Positions 1 to 5,564 of a DNA stretch of 5,564 bases are shown piece after piece (within the stretch, counting starts at the first letter, position 1; each line of letters begins with the position of its first letter). Source of the DNA: Lactovum sp047974165 (lineage in GTDB: Bacteria > Bacillota > Bacilli > Lactobacillales > Streptococcaceae). Both the position numbers and the translations under genes were made by a program. The DNA lies in NCBI GenBank assembly GCA_047974165.1, contig JBKECB010000088.1, forward strand, positions 1-5,564, read 5' to 3'. The notes under the pieces are model-generated. The model had not been told where the DNA came from. It saw only the letters and a program-made list of their open reading frames with translations, and ran no database searches.

Positions 1-58
1 CTATCCACACTATTAAAAATAATGATTTCTTTAGTATTAACTTCTTCTCCATAGTCAT
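1..58 (-). CDS. possible N-terminus of a membrane or exported protein, cut by window edge
   Basis: An open frame starts at ATG 58 (or ATG 52 in the same frame) and is still open at base 1. The visible peptide begins MTMEKKLILKK and continues into a hydrophobic run SLFLIVWI. A lysine-rich start followed by a hydrophobic core is the usual shape of a signal peptide or first membrane segment. The ribosome-binding support is weak: an AAGG (74-71) lies 12 bases before ATG 58. Two closer ATGs (66 and 63) give frames that stop almost at once or are out of frame. Only about 19 residues can be seen, so this may be chance. The function cannot be named. Confidence 0.3.
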   Translation of the reverse strand, partial: MTMEKKLILKKSLFLIVWI

Positions 59-366
59 ATCATCATTAATCCTTAGCTACATTTTACCTGACAATATATT
101 TTCCTGACGTTGATTTAAGCAAGGCACTACAGTTGATTGGTCACCAATTAGCCAGATTTCATCATGTGGGAAGTCAAATCAATTTTTACCCTATTGCTAT
201 TGGGTAAAATAGTTGTTCACAAAGAGATTTACCCATTTTTCCACAGGGACTTAGCTCTTTTGTAAGTTCAGAAAAATAAACATAAGTTTTTAAATAAATA
301 TTCAATAGAATTTACCAAATTGAAATTGCAGATGAAAATAAAACTCGAGCAGTATAGACTCTTGAA
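59..366. other. 308-base stretch with no supported gene
   Basis: No ORF with a credible start and ribosome binding site is present here. Two short stop-to-stop frames look somewhat protein-like: plus strand 70-204 (45 codons, containing DVDLSKALQLIGHQLARFHH) and minus strand 80-178 (33 codons, containing FPHDEIWLIGDQSTVVP). They overlap, so at most one can be a relic. The stretch also holds an 8-bp inverted repeat (184-209) and several copies of the string TTTACC (83-88, 185-190, 229-233 region, 311-316). I see no convincing terminator downstream of the small ORF that ends at 367. Confidence 0.4.
184..209. repeat. 8-bp perfect inverted repeat TTTTACCC / GGGTAAAA
   Basis: The arms 184-191 and 202-209 are perfect reverse complements separated by a 10-base AT-rich spacer (192-201). 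Neither strand has a T-run after the second arm, so it does not look like an intrinsic terminator. A protein-binding site or a chance palindrome in AT-rich DNA are both possible. A further TTTACCC stands about 20 bases downstream (228-234). Confidence 0.4.
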
Positions 367-636
367 CTAGATTAGGACAATGGCTCGATAACCAATCCAA
401 ATGGCAATATCATTTTTAGTGATTGCAAGGTTTGTTAATAAGCCTTGTAGAGTCAGATATAATTTTTCATCAGACTTTTTTAAAGCTTGGACTATGATAA
501 AATTCACTCCTTCGCACATTTCCAAAGATTCCTTATCTTCAATCAAATCTTTAGCTCCTTTTAATACATAAATATCTTCTATCCTCATTAATTCAAGAAT
601 TTTTCCCCTTAATAGCTTTTCATTGTATTTAAACAA
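367..636 (-). CDS. small unrecognised helical protein, possibly a decayed immunity-type gene
   Basis: The frame gives 89 residues from a TTG at 636; an ATG at 588 would give 73. The frame is open upstream to a stop at 672-670, adding RIKRKFRLFRIL before the TTG. The protein has no transmembrane core. It is mostly amphipathic helix (EKLLRGKILELMRIEDIYVL, then LIEDKESLEMCEGV, then QALKKSDEKLYLTLQGLL) with a more hydrophobic C-terminus ending YRAIVLI. Size and helical character resemble the small bacteriocin-immunity proteins of lactic acid bacteria (EntA_Immun-like), but I see no diagnostic motif, so this is only a guess. The TTG has no ribosome binding site at normal distance. The best Shine-Dalgarno, GAGGTG, lies 8 bases before an ATA codon at 666-664, which suggests a lost ATG start. 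The gene may therefore be a pseudogene or poorly translated. Confidence 0.4.
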   Translation of the reverse strand: MFKYNEKLLRGKILELMRIEDIYVLKGAKDLIEDKESLEMCEGVNFIIVQALKKSDEKLYLTLQGLLTNLAITKNDIAIWIGYRAIVLI

Positions 637-662
637 TATTCTAAATAATCTAAATTTTCTTT

Positions 663-773
663 TTATCCTTTAATCACCTCTTCAAAACACCCTACTATAA
701 TTCCTAAAATATTTCCACAAGGAGTTAATAAATATTGAATAATCACAACGATTATCTGCTTTACAAGCAACAT
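663..773 (-). CDS. 36-residue hydrophobic peptide ORF
   Basis: An ATG at 773 opens a 36-codon frame ending at TAA 665-663. It begins MLLVKQIIVVIIQYLLTPCG and ends in a glycine-rich hydrophobic stretch followed by EEVIKG. There are two hydrophobic segments around residues 6-16 and 22-29, a Pro-Cys-Gly turn between them and a second Cys near residue 30. It overlaps the upstream extension of the ORF at 367-636 by 2 bases in ATAA form, a mutated version of the ATGA coupling typical of co-translated genes. An in-frame TAG lies directly before the ATG, and there is no good ribosome binding site. It could be the tail of a larger disrupted membrane protein or bacteriocin-like peptide, or a chance ORF. 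No function is assigned. Confidence 0.25.
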   Translation of the reverse strand: MLLVKQIIVVIIQYLLTPCGNILGIIVGCFEEVIKG

Positions 774-863
774 CTACATAAATAATCACGTACTTTTTAT
801 TTGCAGCTGGAACTTGATATTGTAATTTTTATAAAACTTCATTTCTTTTCATTTTTCCATCAA

Positions 864-900
864 TTTAAAAATACAGATAAACAAAAATCCATCTGTATTT
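864..900 (-). terminator. intrinsic terminator after the sugar operon
   Basis: Read on the minus strand, AAATACAGAT (900-891) pairs perfectly over 10 bp with ATCTGTATTT (878-869). The loop is 12 bases, and its ends can add G-U pairs. The stem runs into a TTTTT stretch and further A/T bases (to about 864). The hairpin starts 5 bases beyond the kinase stop codon. The stem is AT-rich and so thermodynamically modest, but position, perfect pairing and T-run all fit a Rho-independent terminator closing the four-gene operon. Confidence 0.65.
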
Positions 901-905
901 AAAAG

Positions 906-2327
906 TTAATTTTCATTCAAAAGTAACTCTAACATATCTTTCCATTTTTCATAATTTAAAAACTCAATTTCATCTAAACTTTGAGCTAAAAAACTTCGAG
1001 AATTTTCTGTCTTTACTTGATAGTCTGTAATTACTTTTAATGCCCCAAAAGCCGAAGCCTCTTCAATATCTAAAATTTCAATTTCCTTTTGAGTAAGATT
1101 AGCAATAAATTGAACAAATACAGCTTGCTTACTCATACCACCATCTACTTTAATTTTAGTAATCGTTGTATTTAGTATCTTTTCAAGTTCATCAATAACA
1201 AGTTTAATCTGAAAAGCCAAACTTTTTATGGCTGCTGCTGCGATATCTTCTTTTTTAGACTTTCGTGACAATCCTAAGATATGACAACCAACATCCTCTT
1301 TCCAGTAAGGACAACCTAAACCATACTGTCCTGGGATATAAATAATCCCTCCCTGACTTTCTTTAGAGAATGTATAATCAAAAATTGCATTATAGTTTTT
1401 AAACGTTTCTAAGTTCTCTTTTACAAACTCTATCGTATCACCAAAAGATTTAATAATTCCTTCCAAGGCATAGAGATTTTTTCCTTGTTGACAGTGGTAT
1501 AAGGCTGTCAAAACTGTCAAATTTTTAAAACTCTCCTCCTCTGTATTGACCATAATAGAAGAGCCTGTCCCCATTGTTACCTTTACTTCTGATTTTAACT
1601 TTAAGTCTTGTGCATAAAGTGCTGCTTGTGAATCTGCAATAACACCTGTAATTGGAATTCCTTTGTAATGTCCAAATTTTTCATCTGGAAGTTTAATCTG
1701 AGCAAGAGCTGACTTTGGCAACTCAAAAAGATTAATCATCTCTTGAGACCATTCATTTTTCTCAATATCCATCAATAGAGTTCGTGAGGCATTACTAATA
1801 TCTGTAAAAAAATTTTTCTCCTCAGATAAGTGATAAATCAACCAACTTTCAATTGTTCCTAGACATAAATCTTCATTTTCAGCTAATGTCCTTGCTTCTT
1901 CAACATTTGACATAATCCAGTTAAATTTAGGAGCAGAAAAATAGTTATCTACTCGAAGCCCTGTAATCTTATTAACAAATGCATTATGAACTTGCATTTC
2001 CTTGCAGTAATCACTTGTTCTTCCACATTGCCAAACAATAGCATTATAAATCGGCCGTCCACTTGATTTTTTCCAAGCCAAAGATGTCTCTCGTTGATTG
2101 GTAATAGAAAGAGAGAGGATATCAGAATATTTTAAATTATTTTGGCGAATGATCTCTTCAATTATAAATTTAACATTACTGACAATCTCATTTGGATTAT
2201 GTTCTACATAGCCTTCAAAAGGATAAATTTGCTCGTGTTTCTTATCCACTCTTGAAATCAAACAATCTTCGTCAAATAACATAGCTTTAGACGCTGAGGT
2301 ACTTTGGTCTATTACAATTCGATACAT
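906..2327 (-). CDS. FGGY-family carbohydrate kinase, glycerol-kinase-like (candidate apulose/ketose kinase)
   Basis: This is a cytosolic ATP-dependent kinase of 473 residues; glycerol kinases have about 500. Both FGGY domains are present. The N-terminal phosphate loop is DQSTSAS (7-13). The substrate region has NQRE (77-80), IVWQ (97-100) and NYFSAPK (128-134). The catalytic-base segment is ADSQAAL (231-237, Asp232). The C-terminal ATP domain has GTGSS (253-257) and DGGMSKQ (395-401). By comparison with E. coli GlpK, the glycerol-contacting Arg, Glu, Trp, Tyr and Asp are kept (R79, E80, W99, Y129, D232). The Gln after the catalytic Asp is Ser233, and the pocket Phe of GTGCF is Ser257. This argues for a larger, glycerol-like substrate rather than glycerol. 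The ATG directly follows the transketolase stop; its AAGGTG ribosome binding site (2341-2336) lies inside that gene, 8 bases upstream. It is the last gene of the operon. Its likely role is to phosphorylate the ketose made by the isomerase. The family call is firm; the substrate is inferred. Confidence 0.93.
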   Translation of the reverse strand: MYRIVIDQSTSASKAMLFDEDCLISRVDKKHEQIYPFEGYVEHNPNEIVSNVKFIIEEIIRQNNLKYSDILSLSITNQRETSLAWKKSSGRPIYNAIVWQCGRTSDYCKEMQVHNAFVNKITGLRVDNYFSAPKFNWIMSNVEEARTLAENEDLCLGTIESWLIYHLSEEKNFFTDISNASRTLLMDIEKNEWSQEMINLFELPKSALAQIKLPDEKFGHYKGIPITGVIADSQAALYAQDLKLKSEVKVTMGTGSSIMVNTEEESFKNLTVLTALYHCQQGKNLYALEGIIKSFGDTIEFVKENLETFKNYNAIFDYTFSKESQGGIIYIPGQYGLGCPYWKEDVGCHILGLSRKSKKEDIAAAAIKSLAFQIKLVIDELEKILNTTITKIKVDGGMSKQAVFVQFIANLTQKEIEILDIEEASAFGALKVITDYQVKTENSRSFLAQSLDEIEFLNYEKWKDMLELLLNEN

Positions 2328-3260
2328 TTAATCCACACCTTCTTTTACAATTTTAACAATATTTTCTATCGATAAACCATTATCTTCAAAAATTTCTGCT
2401 GCTGTTCCACAAATTGTAGGACAATCTGCAAGAGCTATCAGCTCATGCTTTATTGATATCTTATTTTTTGAGATAATTTCAGAAAGTGCCGATCCCAAGC
2501 CACCATAAATACTATGTTCTTCTAAGCTAATAAGTTGATCATACTCAGGTAAGTTTTTCTTAAAATAGCGGTCATCAAATGGTTTAATACTCGGCATATT
2601 TATAACTGTTACTTGAATATTATCTTTTTTTAATTTTTCTGCTACTTTTAAAGCTAGTCCTACGGGATCACCAATAGCTACAATTATTATTTTTTTACCC
2701 TTAATAAGCTCCACTGCTTTTCCAATTTTAAACTCTGGAATTTCATCATAGACATCCTCTACAGGATTTCTTCCTAGTCGGATATAAGCTGGCTTATCAG
2801 ATTTTGTCAAATAATCAAACATCGCCTCTGTTTCAAAACGGTCAGCAGGACAAAGGACTTCAAGATTAGGAATGGCACGTGTCACTGCAAAGTCTTGAGC
2901 TGAATGATGGCTCATTCCTAAAGCACCATAGCTTACTCCACCACTGATACCTACAAGCTTTACATTTGTATTAGAATAAGCCACATCTACCTTTACCTGC
3001 TCAATACTTCTCATGCTTAAAAAACAGGCTGGTGATGCTACAAAAGGACGTTTCCCACTATGTGCTAAGCCTGCTGCAATACTGACAATATTTTGTTCAG
3101 CAATTCCTGTCTCAATACTATTTTCTGGATACTGCTTTGTAAATTCTGTCAATGAAGCTGAACCACGAGAATCACTTGTCAAGACACACAATTGTTTATC
3201 TTTAGTAACTGCCTTCATTAGAACATTACACATTACTTGGCGATTAGAAATCTTATTCAT
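2328..3260 (-). CDS. transketolase, C-terminal subunit (pyrimidine-binding and C-terminal domains)
   Basis: At 310 residues, this is the second half of a split, thiamine-diphosphate-dependent transketolase in the cytosol. The pyrimidine-binding domain (about 1-165) carries the hallmark ETGIAEQNIVSIAAGLA segment (50-66), with Glu55 as the glutamate expected to activate the cofactor. It also has GGVSYGALGMSHHSAQD (107-123) and the PAD(R) motif (138-141) before DKPAYIRLGR (155-164). The regulatory C-terminal domain follows (about 188-305), with the LEEHSIYGGLGSALSE pattern (246-261). A full active site needs the partner subunit encoded immediately upstream. The start ATG lies inside the upstream gene (8-base overlap) and has a strong AGGAGG site 5 bases before it (3271-3266). 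The gene ends in TAA, abutting the kinase ATG. It is not DXS, which is a single chain of about 600 residues. The class is certain; which keto-donor it uses is inferred only from the neighbours. Confidence 0.95.
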   Translation of the reverse strand: MNKISNRQVMCNVLMKAVTKDKQLCVLTSDSRGSASLTEFTKQYPENSIETGIAEQNIVSIAAGLAHSGKRPFVASPACFLSMRSIEQVKVDVAYSNTNVKLVGISGGVSYGALGMSHHSAQDFAVTRAIPNLEVLCPADRFETEAMFDYLTKSDKPAYIRLGRNPVEDVYDEIPEFKIGKAVELIKGKKIIIVAIGDPVGLALKVAEKLKKDNIQVTVINMPSIKPFDDRYFKKNLPEYDQLISLEEHSIYGGLGSALSEIISKNKISIKHELIALADCPTICGTAAEIFEDNGLSIENIVKIVKEGVD

Positions 3261-4080
3261 CTGAGCCTCCTAAACTTTCAAAATTTGCAAGAAGTTCAGC
3301 TCTGGCTTCTTGATAAACTTCTTGACTTGGTACAAAATGATGCCAGCTTGGATTATTCTCAGCCTGAGAAATTCCTTTTCCCTTTATCGTATTTGCAATG
3401 ATCATCTTAGGCTTATCTTTAGTATGCGGACGATTTAAAGCCGCTTTTAACTCTGAACTATCATTCCCATTTACAGAAATAACTTCCCAGCCAAAAGCTT
3501 CCCATTTTTGGGTTAGATTATCTAAAGCCATCACTTCTTCAGTAGTTCCTGAAATTTGTAAACCATTGCGATCAATAATTGCAGTTAAATTATCTAACTT
3601 ATAATTTGCTGCTGCCATCGCTCCTTCCCAGACAGATCCTTCAGCCTGTTCACCATCTCCCATCAAAGTATAGGTCTGATAAGAGCGACCGTCCATCTTT
3701 GCAGCTAGAGCAATTCCTACACAAACAGGAAGACCATGTCCCAAAGAACCTGTATTCATTTCAACGCCATTGACTTTATTATTTGGGTGTCCAATAAATA
3801 ATGAGCCCTTTTGAGAAAAAGTTTTTAATTCTTCTTTTGGGAAAAATCCTTTATCAGCCAAAGTCACCCACAAAGCCTCTACAGAGTGTCCCTTACTTAA
3901 TACAAAACGATCACGATTTGGATCTGACATATTTTCTGGATCGATAGACATCACATCATAATAAAGAGTTGTCAAGATATCGATAGAAGACAAGTCACCT
4001 CCGATATGACCTGTCTTTCCTTGATAAACTAAGTCAAGAATAGCAATTCTTAACTCTGCAGCTTTTTTTGCTAAATTCAT
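3253..4080 (-). CDS. transketolase, N-terminal subunit (thiamine diphosphate/Mg-binding domain)
   Basis: This 275-residue protein is the first half of a split transketolase. Family residues visible in order are GHIGGDLSSIDIL (24-36), LSKGHSVEALW (61-71), GHPN (97-100), NTGSLGHGLPVCVGIALA (109-126) and the thiamine-diphosphate/metal motif GDGEQAEG to RNG (141-173; Gly-Asp-Gly at 141-143, Asn172). The ASN-TIKGKG type segment IANTIKGKG (228-236) and PSWHH (244-248) complete the domain. It transfers a two-carbon ketol unit from a ketose phosphate to an aldose phosphate, together with the next gene product. The ATG overlaps the isomerase stop as ATGA and is preceded by AAGGGGAGA, a good ribosome binding site. 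The last 8 bases overlap the next gene, a layout that should keep the two subunits in equal amounts. Placement between isomerase and kinase suggests a pathway-specific transketolase rather than the housekeeping single-chain enzyme. Confidence 0.95.
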   Translation of the reverse strand: MNLAKKAAELRIAILDLVYQGKTGHIGGDLSSIDILTTLYYDVMSIDPENMSDPNRDRFVLSKGHSVEALWVTLADKGFFPKEELKTFSQKGSLFIGHPNNKVNGVEMNTGSLGHGLPVCVGIALAAKMDGRSYQTYTLMGDGEQAEGSVWEGAMAAANYKLDNLTAIIDRNGLQISGTTEEVMALDNLTQKWEAFGWEVISVNGNDSSELKAALNRPHTKDKPKMIIANTIKGKGISQAENNPSWHHFVPSQEVYQEARAELLANFESLGGSDE

Positions 4081-5486
4081 TCATCTCCCCTTAGATATGC
4101 TTTAACCTCTTCTTCAATCGGATCATAAAAGTCAGGTTTAATTCCTAAGTATTTACAAGCTTCATAAAGAATAGGCACGACATTTTTTCTAACTGCTGCC
4201 ACATGATGGATATACGGACCTTCTACAAACTTAAACTCTGCTCGGTTAAGATTTTCAAATTCTAGATAAAGATAGGTTCCTTGATTATAAGGACCATCAA
4301 CTCCTTTAGCTGTTCCCATCAACAGTGAATAATTCCCATCATCTCCATCAAAACGACAAAGTGTATATTCATCCTTGATTGCCCTAAAGCCAACTGATCC
4401 TGGATAATCAAAAACAAAATGACGTTTTGGCAAAATTGGCTTCGTTTCAGCTGTTTGATATGCAAAGACTCCTAAATGCTGAAGTAACTCTGCATTTTCA
4501 TTTTCTGGATGCCGGCAATTTACATCAGCAAAGATTGCACGATGTTCCCCAAGTGATGCTGCCTCCACAAGCAACTCAGAGATAGCTCCATGCACATCTG
4601 TTTCACAGACAAATGGAATTCCTTCTTCTTGAAGTAACGAGAGTGATGCATAAGGCAAAATTCCAATCTGCTTTTGCAATTCTGTCCAACATTGAATCAC
4701 CCCTGAGTTACAGCCATACTTTTCACAGAGACTTTGTAGAGCCACTTTTAATGCTGCAACCATCTCTAATTCTTCATCTGTAATTTGAACCTCTGTATTT
4801 TCATTGAAAAAGTCAATCGCTTTTTGAATCTGATCATAGTTTTCAGCTTTAACAAGAGAAATTTCATCAATCAACTCACCAATTGGAAGAGGTGAAAGTT
4901 GAATATTAAAACGTTCTAACAACTCACCTTCATTACAAATAACCGTCCAAAAGTCAAAAGGACGAGGTCCAACTTGAAGAATACGTGTATTTTTGAAAGT
5001 TTTTACCACATTACATACCTTAACAAAATCAGTCATACCTTGAGCAAATGCCTTAGAATCTACATCTGAATTTTTAATATATGTAAATGGGACTTTAAAA
5101 CGACGCAAAACTTTTCCAATCGCAAAAAGACCACACTGTGTATCTCTCAAACGTGAGCCATCTTCTGCAGGATGCTCATCCATAGGGCCCCAAAGAACTA
5201 CAGGAACATTTAATTTTTTAGCTAGACGTGCCACTGCATACTCTGTTCCAAAGTTTTCATTAGCAATAAAAAGGCCGTCTATTTTTTCAGATATAAATTT
5301 TTCAGCTGTCTTTTCAACGCTGACATCATCATAAATCAGACCATCTTCATTAACATCCAAAATATCCACATAGTCAATATTAAGTTCATCTAATTTTTTT
5401 CTTGTTAAATTAGCATATTCAATTGCAGCCTCTGCACTGAATAAATTACGTCGTGTTGGAGCAAATCCAAGTTTAATCTTATCCAT
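4077..5486 (-). CDS. L-fucose/L-arabinose isomerase-family sugar isomerase (candidate D-apiose isomerase)
   Basis: This cytosolic, probably Mn(II)-dependent aldose-ketose isomerase has 469 residues. It is shorter than FucI (about 590) and near AraA (about 500). The N-terminal half has alternating beta strands and helices (KIKLGFAP at 3-10; DGLFIANENFGTEYAVARLA at 70-89; VPVVLWGPMDEHPAEDGSR at 94-112). The C-terminal half carries the family's metal-site pattern. Candidate ligands are Glu295 (CETDVHG), Asp321 (FADVNCRHPENENAE) and His427 or His428 (EGPYIHHVAAV), matching the Glu/Asp/His triad of FucI. A glycine-rich segment (about 382-403, DDGNYSLLMGTAKGVDGPYN) lies between them. I chose ATG 5486 over GTG 5489 because AGGAGA (5496-5491) is 4 bases from the ATG but only 1 from the GTG. 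It is the first gene of the operon, overlapping the transketolase by ATGA. Known relatives act on L-fucose, D-arabinose or L-arabinose. With a GlpK-like kinase and split transketolase behind it, D-apiose is an attractive substrate, but this is unproven. Confidence 0.9.
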   Translation of the reverse strand: MDKIKLGFAPTRRNLFSAEAAIEYANLTRKKLDELNIDYVDILDVNEDGLIYDDVSVEKTAEKFISEKIDGLFIANENFGTEYAVARLAKKLNVPVVLWGPMDEHPAEDGSRLRDTQCGLFAIGKVLRRFKVPFTYIKNSDVDSKAFAQGMTDFVKVCNVVKTFKNTRILQVGPRPFDFWTVICNEGELLERFNIQLSPLPIGELIDEISLVKAENYDQIQKAIDFFNENTEVQITDEELEMVAALKVALQSLCEKYGCNSGVIQCWTELQKQIGILPYASLSLLQEEGIPFVCETDVHGAISELLVEAASLGEHRAIFADVNCRHPENENAELLQHLGVFAYQTAETKPILPKRHFVFDYPGSVGFRAIKDEYTLCRFDGDDGNYSLLMGTAKGVDGPYNQGTYLYLEFENLNRAEFKFVEGPYIHHVAAVRKNVVPILYEACKYLGIKPDFYDPIEEEVKAYLRGDE

Positions 5487-5490
5487 CACT

Positions 5491-5496
5491 TCTCCT
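5491..5496 (-). promoter_or_regulatory. ribosome binding site deciding the isomerase start
   Basis: The minus strand reads AGGAGA, then AGTG, then ATG. The GGAG core is 5 bases from ATG 5486 but only 2 from the overlapping GTG 5489, so ATG is favoured. Confidence 0.65.
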
Positions 5497-5524
5497 TTTA
5501 TTTTATATAATTTTTTATAAACTT

Positions 5525-5553
5525 ATATTAACACAACTAGTTTTATTTTACAA
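5525..5553 (-). promoter_or_regulatory. candidate sigma-A promoter of the sugar operon
   Basis: On the minus strand a TTGTAA (5553-5548) and a TAATAT (5530-5525) are separated by exactly 17 bases. Each matches four of six consensus positions. A start about 6-7 bases after the -10 would leave a leader of about 30 bases containing the AGGAGA site. The whole region is A/T-rich, so other hexamer choices exist. The palindrome AACTAGTT lies within the spacer, a natural place for a repressor to act. Confidence 0.4.
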
Positions 5554-5564
5554 CTATTTTAGTT
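5533..5564. promoter_or_regulatory. paired palindromic repeats, candidate operator
   Basis: Two related palindromes sit over the candidate promoter: AACTAGTT (5535-5542, perfect) and AACTATTTTAGTT (5552-5564, 5-bp arms with 3-base spacer). Both are preceded by AC, so ACAACTA recurs at 5533-5539 and 5550-5556 with a 17-base period. This arrangement is typical of a dimeric regulator binding two sites. The second palindrome ends exactly at the window edge, so more copies may lie outside. No clear CcpA (cre) site is seen in this leader. Confidence 0.4.

Noticed and set aside
1..10. DnaA-box-like strings (CTATCCACAC at 1, TTTTCCACA near 238, TTATCCACT near 2242)
   Set aside because: They are scattered, imperfect and not clustered; one lies inside the kinase gene. 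There is no other sign of an origin.
184..209. Inverted repeat as an intrinsic terminator
   Set aside because: No T-run follows the stem on either strand; the downstream bases are A-rich.
332..366. Hairpin around CTCGAG as a terminator for the small ORF
   Set aside because: Pairing is only a few bases with mismatches; not better than chance.
906..2327. Straight call of glycerol kinase (glpK)
   Set aside because: Two glycerol-contact positions differ, and the gene sits in an isomerase/transketolase operon rather than with glpO or glpF.
3013..3773. Three plus-strand ORFs (3013-3264, 3398-3604, 3579-3773)
   Set aside because: They lie opposite the two transketolase subunit genes, have no family motifs, and are antisense shadows of well-supported coding sequence.
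2328..4080. DXS, pyruvate dehydrogenase E1 or acetoin dehydrogenase subunits
   Set aside because: The N-subunit motifs (GHIGGDLS, GSLGHG, GDGEQAEG) and subunit sizes fit split transketolase; no lipoyl or E2 partner is nearby, and DXS is a single chain.
5487..5489. GTG at 5489 as the isomerase start
   Set aside because: It would leave only 2 bases between GGAG and the start codon; the adjacent ATG has normal spacing.

Overview
The window looks like chromosomal DNA of a low-GC Gram-positive bacterium, most likely a streptococcus or a close relative in the Lactobacillales. The reasons are strong AT bias, purine-rich AGGAG-type ribosome binding sites, overlapping genes in a compact sugar operon, and a short AT-rich hairpin terminator. 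The genus is an inference from style, not proof.

Right and centre (about 906-5564): all genes are on the minus strand, so transcription runs from the right edge leftwards. A candidate promoter with two palindromic operator-like repeats (5525-5564) is followed by four tightly coupled genes. These are a FucI/AraA-type sugar isomerase (4077-5486), the N-terminal transketolase subunit (3253-4080), the C-terminal transketolase subunit (2328-3260) and an FGGY kinase of the glycerol-kinase type (906-2327). The junctions are a 4-base ATGA overlap, an 8-base overlap and a 0-base TAA/ATG abutment. A hairpin terminator at 869-900 follows the kinase stop directly. Together they read as a complete catabolic module: an aldose is isomerised to a ketose, the ketose is phosphorylated, and a dedicated transketolase moves a two-carbon unit to feed the pentose phosphate and glycolytic pools. 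No transporter or regulator lies inside the window; these would be expected just beyond the right edge.

The gene set matches the steps of the non-oxidative D-apiose route (apiose isomerase, apulose kinase, apulose-4-phosphate transketolase). The kinase's resemblance to glycerol kinase fits a branched substrate with a glycerol-like end. This is a hypothesis; other pentoses or tetroses are possible.

Left (1-868): a gene-poor, decayed-looking stretch. It holds an unrecognised small helical ORF (367-636) whose original start codon may have been lost by ATG-to-ATA change, a 36-residue hydrophobic peptide ORF overlapping it (663-773), fragments of reading frame with stops, an 8-bp inverted repeat (184-209), and the possible N-terminus of a membrane or exported protein running off the left edge (1-58). 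The small-ORF pair could be the remains of a bacteriocin/immunity cassette, but I cannot assign it firmly.
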